Virus record (IMG/VR): IMGVR_UViG_3300025598_000030
Location: 20,181-84,180 of that record
Direction: 5' to 3' (one strand)
From: a virus
DNA: 64,000 bases
Numbering within the stretch: position 1 is the first letter of the stretch; each line of letters begins with the position of its first letter. The position numbers and the translations under genes were made by a program. Shown here in pieces: positions 12,001 through 22,300 of the stretch. The notes under the pieces were generated by a model. That model was not told the origin of the DNA. It did not search any database and worked only from the letters and a program-made list of their open reading frames with translations.

Positions 12001-15000
12001 TTAATAATGTTCCATTATCAAACAATTCTCTTGCAAATATGAATTTAGCATTTCTTCTTTCAAAAACATAAACCGAACCGGAATTAGAAATATCATCATA
12101 AAATTTAGTCGTATTATTATCAAAAGTGGTTGTACCACCATCTATCATGGTATTCAAACGTTGAACACCGGTTGACGAAATATAAATTGTATTATTATCT
12201 TTTATATTAATAAAAGTTCCGAAGTTTAATCTTTGATTTTTCAAAGGATTATGTATCGTTTGTATTAATTGATACCCAGATGATGTATTATTATAAACAT
12301 AAACTTTTCCAGGCCCATTGATGTCATCACCTACAGATGCCGAGGATACAAACAAGTATTGACTGTCATCTGTTATTGCTATTGCCGATCCCCAATAATC
12401 TGTAATCGAAAGATCCGATGGCGGACTAATCGAATCGATTAAAGTAGTTCCGTTATAAATTCTTACACTAGAACTAGTATTATGAACTGTTGGCATAGAG
12501 ATTGCAATAACAGAACCTGTTGCATCACCGGTAATTAGGTATTTGTCTGTACCAGTAGTAAGGTTAATGACATTATTTAGAGTCAATGTTCCATTTATAC
12601 CAGTTGCAGTAGTTTCAACATTTAAATTAAATGAATAAACTTTCGACTCTAACGGTGAAGTAACATATAATGTTTTATTTCCGTAAATATCAAATGATTT
12701 TGTAAGATAAATCTCATCACCAAACGATGTAGTAGTTGTGTTTATATAATCAACTATAAACTGTCCGGTAACAAAATTAACCTGAACTAAGTTCGCATCA
12801 GGAGCACCCGAAATAATGATATTAAAATCAGGATCATATATTAAAGATTTACCAAGAGATGTTTGAGATGAACTTAATGTAGGATCATTTACTTCAAAAG
12901 TCCCAATTAATGCAGGTGTTTGATTATATAACCCATTATAAATGAATACTTTTCCATATCCAGTGCTAATATCATGATAATATGGCGCACTTACTGCTAA
13001 AATATCTGCATTAACTGCTGTAGCTAAACGATACCCGAAACGTTGGTCTATTGATTGTACCCCATTTACAAACGATATAGAAGGATTAAAATTATTATTC
13101 TTTTGGTAAACTGCCCATTTTGATTGTAAAGTTCCAGCATCGCCCATATCGGCCCATATTGTCTCTCCAAAATTTAAAAATAAATTATTTTGAAGATTAT
13201 CAATATCGTCGAAGCTACTAACTCTTACACTAATAAATTTAAATAATAATGCGTTTGTAGTCGACGGAGCTATTGAACTTAATGTAGTTTCTACCGCAAA
13301 TGAAGTTAAATTAGGTATACTAATTATTTCATAGACACCGTCGGTATTGTTATCTAATCCAATAATAGAAACGATATCACCTACTGATAAATTATGATAG
13401 ACATCAGTTGTAAACACCATCGAAGTGGCCGGGTTTAATATAGCTGAATTTATTACATTTGCTACTTGTTTTGTATAACGTCGAACATCCCAATCATGAT
13501 TATCTGTAAATCCGATCCAGATAGTATCCCCATCATTAAGACTAGTATTATTAGCAATATCAAATAAACTATTTTTATTATAAGCGGTAGCAGTAATATC
13601 ATCTATTCTTACATAGCCTGCAGTAGGTAATAATAAATTGTTACTGTTATATGTACATGATGGTATTGTAGAAAATACTTGATTTGAAGAATAATCTGTC
13701 GGAATGATGCTTAGATCTGATGGTAAAATATACGATATAGCATCATTATTTCCGATTATTGGTTGGTCAACAAATGTTATAATTTGACTATTTTCTTTAA
13801 AATCTGTTTCTCTTAATGGAAATTCTATCTCATTATATGTTGTATAATTACCGTAAGATCCGATTCTAAATGCCCATTCCTCATTGAATTGCAATTGCCC
13901 TTGTAGATTATGTATACTGGCTTTTGATAGTTTTTGTATAGCATTAGCTGTGCCTTTTTCTCTAATAAATCCTTGATAGAATTTATATTGAGCTATCGGG
14001 TCAACTATAATATTAGTTAGATAATTTCTCGGAGTATAACCTATTAAATGTTGTGCAGCTTTTTGCTGTCCGGCATCGAAATTATCTATATCTAAACTAT
14101 AGAAATCTTCAAATTGACTTATTTTATAATCAAAATTCGGTAACAATGCAGCGACCGGTTTTGTTCCTAAAATATTCCATGAACTAGCATCAAAGGTTGC
14201 AACTCCCGATAGGCTAGTTTTAGCTGCATAATATTTTCCGGAATATTTAACAACATCAGCAGCTGAATAATCAGTAAAGGGTTGCCAGCTTGATATAATT
14301 GCTTCGTCATATACAAATCCCGGAACCAAGTAATCGCCATTCCAATCTCCAGTAATGAATCCAGAGATCTTCATTCTAGATTGTCTATATCCGGTTTCAA
14401 TATCGTAAACAATGTCTCCGAATATAGTATTATTATTCAATATAATCGAATGTTCTTTTTGAACTAAATTCAATCTTGCAAAATATAACCCTTGGTTAGT
14501 ATTCTGCGCTGTAATAGAACAAATATTATCTTCTCTTGAAATATTAAATTTGTCATGTGGAAATGGTAACCCTGTAGCAGTTAATAAACTATATTCATAA
14601 AAACTATCGAGTACATTATCTACTACAGAATCAGTAAATTGGAATTGAATCTGATTAGAAAATGGACTAATAGTTATAACAGAACCATTACCCCATGATT
14701 GAGTAGTCCAATATAAAAATTCTTTAGCACTAAAATTCCAATCAATCACTGAGCCTAAATCGGAATTATATTGATTAAATTGGAAACCTTGATTAATTAG
14801 GTATTGACCATATCCTAATATAATATCATATATTTCTTGTATTGTATCAAATTTCGAACCATATGGTATTATTGTAACATTTTCATCAAAAGATTTAGTA
14901 GCTAATGCTGATGATCCGCCGACAATCGGTAATTGTGATATTTTAATATGATTGATAATATTAAAAGAGGAACCAGAATTTTCTGTTGCATTAACTGTAT

Positions 15001-18000
15001 AAAATTGATTGTTATATTCAACAATTTGTCCTGTTTGATAAAGAGTATTTTCTGTCCATGTTAAGAAAGGAACTGTTTTCCCTCCTACAGTAACCAATGT
15101 ATCACTAGAGGTATGTATAGGCAATTGCACACTAAATCGTGGATTTTCTTTATCATAACCTTTAATTACAAATTGTGCATTATTTTTTTCTACAATAATA
15201 CCAGAAATACTCACAGTCTTAACAGGATTACTAATTGTATAAAATAAAGTATAATCTTCTTCTGATAATGCAACTCCGGGACTAGCAGAATTAGGACTTA
15301 CTGAATCGATTAATATTTCTAATTTATTTTTACTCAAAAACCCGCCGGCTTTATAGAATAGATTAAAATTTGCATATAATAAATCGTTTTTAAGACTGGT
15401 CAAATATCCTAAAGACTTCTTTTTTCCATTTTCCACTACAAGCATACTATAACCAGAAGTTAAAGTATTATTATCTGAAAAAATAGAAACAGAATTTAAA
15501 TTTAAGAAACTATTTAAAGAACCATAGCGATATTGACCTGTTGCATCTTTAGTCAACCTAGCAGGATCATACATTTTTGCAGCATAATCAGCAGGCTTTG
15601 ATAAAGCACAAATTACTTGTGCTGCAAATGGCCAAAGACTGCTGCGTCTCCATGCAGTTTCGGCCGGACTGTAATCGCCAAATACCCAATCTTGTGTGCT
15701 ATTATTAAAAAATCCTTCATTAACAATACCACTCCAGTATCTAAGGTCGACAAGGTTGCCGTGTTCGTCTACCGGAATCGCATTGGTTAATCCTGGTCTA
15801 ACATATACTTCGTCTACCCCTGCTCGATCTCCGTACCTTATCAACCCTGCCTCTAAATCTTGCCATAAATTTAAATTTCCAGACGTATAAGGAGCAGGTC
15901 CGTATTCTTCTTCCCACCAAGAAGGCATAATACTAAATCCCAACATCTCCCAAGGGCAGGTATCCGGGCGATCGGTATCAAAATAATACTTATAAATGCC
16001 TCTCCACCCGCCGGCCGGCAGCGGAGTCTCTGTAATATAATCGACATTTGATCCGTAATTATAAGTTTTGTAATTATCTACATCATAATCGAGATTTTCT
16101 ATATAATTTATATTAAATGTAGAGGTCCATTTAATGAAGTCTGCTGAAACTAATTTATATATCTCTGAATATGTATAATCATTTGTTCTATATAATCCGG
16201 GAAGAATTTTATCAATGTTAATTAATTCTCGATTATATTCAACCTTAATATTATTAAAAACTCTTAATTCGAATTCTAATAATATTAAATCTCTGAGATC
16301 ATAATTTCCTTGATTAAAATTATCGATAGTTGTATATGCAATAGTTAAACTGCCGTCATGCCCTTGTAATACTACTTGAGGTACAGAATATGAATAATCT
16401 ATAAAAATATTTGGAATATATTTCGGATATAATCCTAACTTTGTAGGAGTCGGAGGAACATAATTACCTATTGTAGATGTATAATCTTTAATTACTAAGA
16501 CATCACCGACAGATAATGTAGCAGTTACTTCTACTGTTGAATATGTTTCATTAAATGTATAATCTCGACCGTATGCTAACGAACTATCATTCAAATATAA
16601 TAAAACAGATCTATAAGAAAGATTATCTAACGAGTACCCAGAAGTTAATGGATATGTGGTATTTCTAACGTCAGTTATGGTATATTTTTGTGTAACAACA
16701 TTATTTCCATAAGCGATCATATCACTTTGACTATATGGAAATGAAGAATTTTTACTTAAATTTATTTCAGATAATATCGAGTCTAATGCATCTGCAGGAG
16801 TTAAATTTATATCTGCATTGGTAGAAAATTTAATAAGATTTAATTTAAATTGATAATAATCATTTCCTACTGATCTAATTGCAGGGATTAATCCGTGCTC
16901 TATATTAGTAATAAATTCTTGAGAAAAGGATAGTGGATTATTACTTGTAATAATTCTAGATCCATATTTGCTTATATCGGGCAAACTTTTTAGATTACTA
17001 ATACCTGGATAATTCCCAACAAATCTAGGATCCTTATCGACCATTGTTTTAACATGATCGGAAATCTCACTAAATGTAAATTGCAAAATTTGTCCGTTTA
17101 GTGGATTATTAGTCAGGTTGATCGGAGTTTCATATACCCCAGTATCATTAGGATCTGAAGAAGTATACAAGTTAATTAAAACATTTGTAGCAGTATTCAC
17201 CGAATTATTCAGTTTGACAGATAATTCAGTTTTGTCTTTCACTAATGTATATTGCGAATTTAGTAATTTTGCATTATTAACAAATACTTCTAAAGTTAAG
17301 TCATTAATTAATGCAGGATTATCAAATGCTGTAACAGATATGCTATCACCACTGTTTATTGATTGAAATTGTTGTACAGGTATTTGATAAGACTCACCCT
17401 TAGTCCATATGTTAACAAAATTAAACCCCAAATCGCCATTGTTAATTCTTAAGAATGTCTCCGATGTCGGAACATCTGTTACTGCTGTAGGAGATAATAA
17501 TTTAATAATATCTGAATTAAAGTAATTTTGAAATAAGAATAATCCTTCTATTCCGACATCTTTATACAATAATGGAAATCCTAATATAGGATCATTTGTT
17601 CCTGTGCCGATTGCATAACCGAATAACTTATTTCCTGAAAAAATAGAATCATAATACGTTTTATCGCTATAACTATTCCCATTAGCATCATATAAATCAA
17701 ACAACGGAGCTTGATTTAAAACAGTACGTTGTTGAGCAGTGACCCATTCAGAACCATTAAACCACCATTCTATTGCTTTACCGGTAGTGCCGAAAAGCGT
17801 TACCATACTATTTCCGAAGACTGGATCGATCTTTTTAACTAGATTAATTTTATAGACGCCGAAAATACTACTTAACGTAGCTTCGAATACTTTACCTCTT
17901 ACTAACGGGTCAGTATCAGCATTAAAAATTACTAATTGACCTGGTTGTAAAGGTAATCCATCAACAGTAGCCGATGTTGCGCTTTCTATAGTAGAAAATG

Positions 18001-19321
18001 CATCTTTTGTTACTTGATCAATAACATCAACAGAGGGTATACTATTTGTACCGAAATTATAAAGTTGTAAATCAGGTCTAAATTCTATGATAGGATAGAC
18101 AGCTCGTTGATTGATCGGAAATGTTGGAATATTTCCATTAGCAGCGGCTGATTTACGAATAACATCACTATGGAACCAACGATTATATCGAGACCACGGA
18201 TTGAGATCTCTACTTGATCGATTAATAGTAATATATTCCGGAGTTAATGGAAGATTTTGAAAATTATCAAAAGGATAATCGTCAAATAAAGTTGTATCAA
18301 AGTTATCATCATATTGTGTTGAGACATTTTCAGGAGTTTGTAAAACAGAAAAATCTACCAATCTAATAGAATCCCCCACTCCTTCAACAATATAATCTTT
18401 ACCTAAATAAGATTCAGGAATTACATTTCCAGCAAAATTAATTTTTAATCCATTAATTAATTCTATTCCATTAGCAGTAGTGTAAGTTGCTTTACCGATA
18501 ATATCTGCATTGATATCTAAATAAGAATTTTCTGTAATATTTCTAACTAAGATATTTCCCGGCACAACAGTCGTATCATCAGATGCATAATAAAGAATTC
18601 CGGGCAAAGTATCAACTACTGTAAAAATAATCTGCCCATTGCTAACACCGTTGCCGGTTAATGAACCGCCCGAGCCTGGTTCATTATTTGTTTTAATATA
18701 GAATGTATGTTTAGAATTAATATTAAGAACGTAAGTTACGCCTTTATAAAATGTTAGAACTGGATCTTCAGTTAGCCCATCTGGCGTGAATACAAAATAA
18801 CTTCCATCCGCAGAATCTGTTACTGTATACGTGCTAACGGTATTTCGTTGTTGGCCAGTTATGGTAACTGCATCAGGACCCATCGGTAACCAGTAGTATT
18901 CTCTAAAATTAACAAACTTATCCCAATCAATATGTGGATAATATGAATTAACATCAGGTGAAAACAACTTATTAAAATTACTTGTATTAGCACCATAGAA
19001 AGATAATTGATTTACTAAATCATCTATACCAAAAACATTTTTAATATTTCCTAGAGAATCTTGATTGATCAATGCTGGTTCAAATTGATATTTGTTTCTT
19101 AGTTCATTGCTACTAATATTAGAATTATTAACATAAACATCAGTTAATGAATTGTATGTCGGGCTTAATTTGCTACCTACAAATCCGTTAAATCTTGTTA
19201 AAGATGGAACCGAATAGAGAGGATCAAGTGCTCCGGATAAAAATTTAGTATTTTTATTGGTTTGAAAATAAGAAGGAAGTAAATTTACTGATTTTCTACG
19301 GTTTTTATTTGAATTACTCAT
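6023..19321 (-). CDS. Giant 4432-residue baseplate/tail structural protein (gp7 position) with internal beta-propeller
   Basis: One open frame of 13.3 kb directly after gp6, where T4 has wedge gp7 (about 1030 residues). The N-terminus (NLLPSYFQTNKN..., HIDWDKFVNFREYYWLPMGP) and a Trp-rich block at ~1100-1260 (PWEMLGFSIMPSWWEEEYGP, WRRSSLWPFAAQ) look like conserved marine T4-type structural modules. Residues ~2085-2475 hold repeats of the FG-GAP/integrin type (FGYRLATAV...AVSAPY, YGSSVAISNGNVFVGAP), a likely beta-propeller. About residues 2850-3300 include GSGYT-P-type beta modules. The last ~900 residues repeat a small unit (VFVNN-G-DY and similar). No signal peptide, protease or glycosidase motif is seen. 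AAGGA lies 11 nt before the ATG, 14 bp after gp6. Wedge function is inferred from position. Confidence 0.8.
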   Translation of the reverse strand: MSNSNKNRRKSVNLLPSYFQTNKNTKFLSGALDPLYSVPSLTRFNGFVGSKLSPTYNSLTDVYVNNSNISSNELRNKYQFEPALINQDSLGNIKNVFGIDDLVNQLSFYGANTSNFNKLFSPDVNSYYPHIDWDKFVNFREYYWLPMGPDAVTITGQQRNTVSTYTVTDSADGSYFVFTPDGLTEDPVLTFYKGVTYVLNINSKHTFYIKTNNEPGSGGSLTGNGVSNGQIIFTVVDTLPGILYYASDDTTVVPGNILVRNITENSYLDINADIIGKATYTTANGIELINGLKINFAGNVIPESYLGKDYIVEGVGDSIRLVDFSVLQTPENVSTQYDDNFDTTLFDDYPFDNFQNLPLTPEYITINRSSRDLNPWSRYNRWFHSDVIRKSAAANGNIPTFPINQRAVYPIIEFRPDLQLYNFGTNSIPSVDVIDQVTKDAFSTIESATSATVDGLPLQPGQLVIFNADTDPLVRGKVFEATLSSIFGVYKINLVKKIDPVFGNSMVTLFGTTGKAIEWWFNGSEWVTAQQRTVLNQAPLFDLYDANGNSYSDKTYYDSIFSGNKLFGYAIGTGTNDPILGFPLLYKDVGIEGLFLFQNYFNSDIIKLLSPTAVTDVPTSETFLRINNGDLGFNFVNIWTKGESYQIPVQQFQSINSGDSISVTAFDNPALINDLTLEVFVNNAKLLNSQYTLVKDKTELSVKLNNSVNTATNVLINLYTSSDPNDTGVYETPINLTNNPLNGQILQFTFSEISDHVKTMVDKDPRFVGNYPGISNLKSLPDISKYGSRIITSNNPLSFSQEFITNIEHGLIPAIRSVGNDYYQFKLNLIKFSTNADINLTPADALDSILSEINLSKNSSFPYSQSDMIAYGNNVVTQKYTITDVRNTTYPLTSGYSLDNLSYRSVLLYLNDSSLAYGRDYTFNETYSTVEVTATLSVGDVLVIKDYTSTIGNYVPPTPTKLGLYPKYIPNIFIDYSYSVPQVVLQGHDGSLTIAYTTIDNFNQGNYDLRDLILLEFELRVFNNIKVEYNRELINIDKILPGLYRTNDYTYSEIYKLVSADFIKWTSTFNINYIENLDYDVDNYKTYNYGSNVDYITETPLPAGGWRGIYKYYFDTDRPDTCPWEMLGFSIMPSWWEEEYGPAPYTSGNLNLWQDLEAGLIRYGDRAGVDEVYVRPGLTNAIPVDEHGNLVDLRYWSGIVNEGFFNNSTQDWVFGDYSPAETAWRRSSLWPFAAQVICALSKPADYAAKMYDPARLTKDATGQYRYGSLNSFLNLNSVSIFSDNNTLTSGYSMLVVENGKKKSLGYLTSLKNDLLYANFNLFYKAGGFLSKNKLEILIDSVSPNSASPGVALSEEDYTLFYTISNPVKTVSISGIIVEKNNAQFVIKGYDKENPRFSVQLPIHTSSDTLVTVGGKTVPFLTWTENTLYQTGQIVEYNNQFYTVNATENSGSSFNIINHIKISQLPIVGGSSALATKSFDENVTIIPYGSKFDTIQEIYDIILGYGQYLINQGFQFNQYNSDLGSVIDWNFSAKEFLYWTTQSWGNGSVITISPFSNQIQFQFTDSVVDNVLDSFYEYSLLTATGLPFPHDKFNISREDNICSITAQNTNQGLYFARLNLVQKEHSIILNNNTIFGDIVYDIETGYRQSRMKISGFITGDWNGDYLVPGFVYDEAIISSWQPFTDYSAADVVKYSGKYYAAKTSLSGVATFDASSWNILGTKPVAALLPNFDYKISQFEDFYSLDIDNFDAGQQKAAQHLIGYTPRNYLTNIIVDPIAQYKFYQGFIREKGTANAIQKLSKASIHNLQGQLQFNEEWAFRIGSYGNYTTYNEIEFPLRETDFKENSQIITFVDQPIIGNNDAISYILPSDLSIIPTDYSSNQVFSTIPSCTYNSNNLLLPTAGYVRIDDITATAYNKNSLFDIANNTSLNDGDTIWIGFTDNHDWDVRRYTKQVANVINSAILNPATSMVFTTDVYHNLSVGDIVSIIGLDNNTDGVYEIISIPNLTSFAVETTLSSIAPSTTNALLFKFISVRVSSFDDIDNLQNNLFLNFGETIWADMGDAGTLQSKWAVYQKNNNFNPSISFVNGVQSIDQRFGYRLATAVNADILAVSAPYYHDISTGYGKVFIYNGLYNQTPALIGTFEVNDPTLSSSQTSLGKSLIYDPDFNIIISGAPDANLVQVNFVTGQFIVDYINTTTTSFGDEIYLTKSFDIYGNKTLYVTSPLESKVYSFNLNVETTATGINGTLTLNNVINLTTGTDKYLITGDATGSVIAISMPTVHNTSSSVRIYNGTTLIDSISPPSDLSITDYWGSAIAITDDSQYLFVSSASVGDDINGPGKVYVYNNTSSGYQLIQTIHNPLKNQRLNFGTFINIKDNNTIYISSTGVQRLNTMIDGGTTTFDNNTTKFYDDISNSGSVYVFERRNAKFIFARELFDNGTLLNGSSYGSSVAISNGNVFVGAPTATPDHGAFYQFAEIIKNSPTWNILRQEDDLVDLSKIKKAITIDSQSSKILDYLDIVDPVKGKILGLADQEIKYKTEFDPATYSIGVQGVNVDTNTSWIEEHVGELWWDLSTVKYVWYEQSDLEYRKNSWGNLFPGCSIDVYEWIQSEYLPSQWSALADTTAGLAENISGQPKYPDDSVISVKQYYDSNTGAATNVYFYWVKNTVIVPNVSNRRLSANDVSNLIYNPASNGTKFVSILSQNSIAITNVTNDLDSNNIYLNIASDSINNSINKHTEWVLLSEGDENYMPTTMLNRKLIDSLVGYDSLGNPVPDPTLSDRQKYGIEFRPKQSMFVNRTEALHNVIEYVNGIFSQYRITDIADFTNLNSKEEIPDVYSRTYDLIVNSYDELVNLVTIGIEPAILSCQITDGSITSVQIVNSGTSYGTLLPVELDSYGNPIAWAGPSVEIIAAPGDTLGNASITTTINSNGNIITTSIVNAGIGFSSSPTLVVRPYTVIVTSDSNSDNLWAQYQRINNKWVKMHTQDYDTTQYWSYVDWSSNDYDELKSLTATVDEIWQLNTLTVADGSYVKVANQGNGKYIILEKVSSGGDFTDQYNLVLSENATIQLSDDLWNIANSTYNYDSYFTYDQTLYDQTPITELVNVLNAIKNDIFVGSLKVYWNYTFFKAVKYAFSEQKFLDWAFKTAFLNVKNLAGSLDQRPVYRFQNSEYYEEYLEEVKPYHSKVRNYQINYDILDNSQSYITDFDLPAYYDNENSSFVNVLDIPKLLTEYPWKSWNDNYTLSVDSAYVVSAGSGYTAVPQVQIIPAIGDTGLGATGEAYISLGKVTSVIITNPGSGYTKTPTITLVGGGSTSLIPAKVYARMSNTKVRQNSLEMKFDRITPSSEISNTSVYDQFIADGNTYEFTLSWPADNAKSNISIIISNNDIGTRVLATQYNIATTKQFINGYHRLVSKLILNFVPTQGQVVSITYNKRIDIFSAVDRVNYYYDPTIGMPGNDVSQLMSGIDPSIPQIQGLTFDYTTNWDMTPYGNSLYGDDSSYYTTATVVATAITGTNTLFVNTIQGISPGLRVNTVALSTATANDNKFGSSTVLVTSVTNSYTIGFSLNIPTNSYNQSNADTNAITVSISNSNEAAAIAANPSNYEIIFNGGVIAAVGGISGPAPNTSVYTITGTWPSNSTAFPITLQYINYAVYSAVIFDTPIIETITPGTTLLEFWDYNLTPGVLDTILDGGDLGYTTAFGINPEDIIVDGDQFISPYISNSPEEMIKGQMYESVGISVYTRTHTGSPLVSHSINQIIQTSTTTVFNLPMMPPNVDSAMVVFNNEVLSYGYDYNLNFDNDTIIINTQTSTGTVGITIVGIGGVDLITNDFVTESNVTTISAHVGFAEEIGSIYATLNGIQLTPTQYTISSGRLIVSGLPIGDYTLQTWSFSSTHNQFSDVTEEYFVGDGITSSYQLTVYPGNLGPANAQAIVEIDTKRLISPTTVYYSVAGGQTVFLIDPNDTYPSGTFDSSEVEIYVNGIKIRNGIDFYVDQPNNTVVFYNGFLQTGDAMAITNHTFSDYYFNNGYIYIKPSANYGVGNVLKVISFTDGDNSLIRTDTFISRPSNRYTLSRPALSDQYIWVTIENNALVNGLDFSLDSTGQILSIRDTYPYTQGQTISVLSMTNAYLNKGSVGYRVFTDILGRSQFKRLSRGNTTQLAEPLYSTSTTIVVEDADVLTEPDLVRKIPGAILINGEWIEYLTVNNNVLSNLRRSSLGTGANSVYPAGTSVIDQGISQNAPYKETTIKQILTVTNTASYLINGISLTTSTLNDQFTVLYAGNLLNKLSYYKQDISVGYDPYPFNIIGSTSTASTATFSTSVNLYDSYLVTTTNQVWVYLNSNNINSINGFMYTGINYIQPDYVINNLTSYGTTATAVLNLNLTGLITGTHITVLQKVATNNMYASTNTSILTDNGLFAVFLRDAPATIPDKYYYGQI

Positions 19322-19335
19322 TATAAAGTTGGTCC

Positions 19336-22300
19336 TTAACTACTCGAAACGATCAATGTTGCATTTAATTCTGATGCTGTTAAACTACTTAGTATTTGTA
19401 TATCACTGACTGTTGCGCCACTAATAAAAATTTCGTTACTCTGGCAAGTTATCTGAAATAAACTTCCAAAACTGTTATTAGTCGACTTCGGAACTATAAC
19501 AAAGTTAGTAATGTCCGGTGTCATTATATTCATAACATACGTTACTAACTCACCGAAATTAAAGGTTTGTCCGAAATCCCAATTTTCTATTGCAAAAAAG
19601 TTATTAATTGCAGTTAAAATACTCGATTGTAAACTAGTTGCACTAAGTGTGCTTGTTGGACTTTGAACTGCTTTGAAAGTTGCTTGTAACGATGTCGGTG
19701 CCGGGCCACCGAATAATACTTTGTAAATTGCAGGATGATATACGATTTCATCACTTATGCTTTTAATTGGTTCTAAATATGATGAATAATTATTTTCTAA
19801 ACTTTGTGATGTTGGAGTAATAGGTGCTGTTCCAGTTCCTGACATTAACCAACTTCTATATTCTGAATCATAACTACTGCTTAATAGATAAACATCAATA
19901 ATATTCATCTTCGATGGATCTAATCTTCTTTCATTTGCAGCATTATGTATATAATGAAACTTAATATTTTTTCTACCAGATCTTGCAAAATACAAGTAAG
20001 GAGACGGAGTGTCATATGAATTTGTCGAACTTGAATAAATTTTTATAAGATCTATATCATAAAAATAATATTTCTGTCCATCAATTGGGTTTACCACTGC
20101 ATTTTGATTAGGATAAGCAATTATGCTACCATTATATAAAGAATAAGTACTACCGGTAGCTGATTTTAGAAAATAGATAAATTTATCTTTGTATCCTGTC
20201 TGTAAACTATTACTATCAGGAGAAACAATATTGTTAAATGTATCAGGATCATCAATTTGACCATTATCATTGCGATCGTAAAAACTAATTAAAACTTTTT
20301 TAGGTTCTACATAACCGTCAGATTCGATAACAGCGCTATTAATTTGCCATGAATAATCATAACCTAATGAGATAGTATCTGGAGTAGGTCCTTTATTAAT
20401 CGACAATACATCTATACGATCTTTTACAACTGTATCATTTGTAAAATCATAATTCTTTGTCGATGTATCCACAAAGAAAGCTGTTTGAGCTGCGCTTTCA
20501 AATACATAATCAAGAGTTCTATATCTAACATTATATTCTTTTCCAGTCCATTGAAATGCCACCATCCAACTAGCATCGAGATTCGAATTGCTAATGTCTT
20601 TTTGATGAGATAAACTGAAAGAATTTAATAGATCTAAATTAGTATCTACAATTATATACCATGTTCGTGTTGTAGCATCGAAACTTAGTCCAAAATTTCT
20701 CTTTGATAGTGATAAATTTGCAATTTCAGTCTGTATATCATAAGATAGAATATTAATAAATTTAGGTATAATAGTCTGAGGTATTGCACTCGATGGGATG
20801 CTCAATGATGGGCTTTGTAATGATCCATTATTAATTACTTGTCCATTTCCGAATATGCTACCTGTCATAGTAATCGGCCCAACTCCGGTAACTAAATTTC
20901 CTGTTCCATTGTTAGAACCATCACCTATAATATTAACCACTTGTGCCCATATATATGATTTAGTTGTATCATCACTTATATTAGTAAGTTGTCCATTTGG
21001 TAAAAAGTAATTATTAGCAGGTGGTACAAATTTTATCAAAGATCCTGCCGATATATAAGACAAGTTACCAGTACCTAAATATCCTACAGAAACAGGGCCA
21101 GTGTAAGAGTTAAAATATCCATTAGTTTGATTTGTTAATAAATTCGATTGATTCCATGCAAGATTTGCATAGCTTAAATCAACTCTAGGATATTGATCTA
21201 AATAAAACGAGTTTAATCCTGCAGATCCTATAACTGTTGAAAGTTGTGTTTGTAAAACAGAGAAAATTTCATTTCGAGTAGTGAAAGAAAATTGAAAATT
21301 CCCTTCGTTATATTCTTTATATAAAATACCATCTGTTGCAAAAATATCAGTAGAACTATATGCTCCACTAACATCACTTAATTCATAATATTTGCTGATT
21401 CCGCTGCTAACTCTATTGATACTTTTAAGTTTAATAATATCAGGACTAACGTTGAGAGGAGCAATATTATAATCCTCAGCAGTAATCATTCTATTTTGAG
21501 TATAATATGTCTGAGGAGCTTTTAATTTAATATCGTCACTAGATTCACTACCTGAAGCATTCGATACTGTATATTGTAAACTTAAAATTAATGTTAATAA
21601 TTGAGACTGTCCTGAACTATCTGTAAAAGGAATTTGAACAGAAACATTGCTTAATTGCTCTGGTTTAATACTATAAGTTAATCCGCTACTTTGTCTATAA
21701 TATAATGCAAATGATCCATTTGGTAAATTTCCAAAACTGCCATCAGCAAACGATAGATCTATTTGATCATTATCTCTAGTTAAGACCGCATAGATATTGC
21801 GCTGGCCGGAATTCAAGCTATTATAAATGACATTATTGCCTGTTAGTGCAGGAACTTGTTGCCATAGAGTCTGTAAAGTAGTGCCGTCGAGGCTTTTTTG
21901 CCAAAGCCATACATCTGTATCATTAATGTTATTGACATTAATACCTACTAATTCGTTCGGCACCGGACTACTTACTGAAAAGCTAGCATTAGACAATGTA
22001 CCTTCGCGAAAATGAATAAAAAACCCGGTATTTGCACTACCACTTCCTTGATTATCATTTTGAAAAATTATTCCTAATGAATTACCAAGTTGCGGTGTTT
22101 CTTCATAGATATAATTATTATTAGCAAAGGTCGACGATACTAATTCAAATGATAATGTTGTTCCTGCTATGCTCTTTGTAAAACTAAAAACTGGCACATC
22201 GGCATTATTAGAATTAATCTTATATTGTTCTGTAGATATCCCATTAATCACAGAACTAATAACAGGTTTACCAAACTGTGTCGGCGAAACCATTGCAGAA

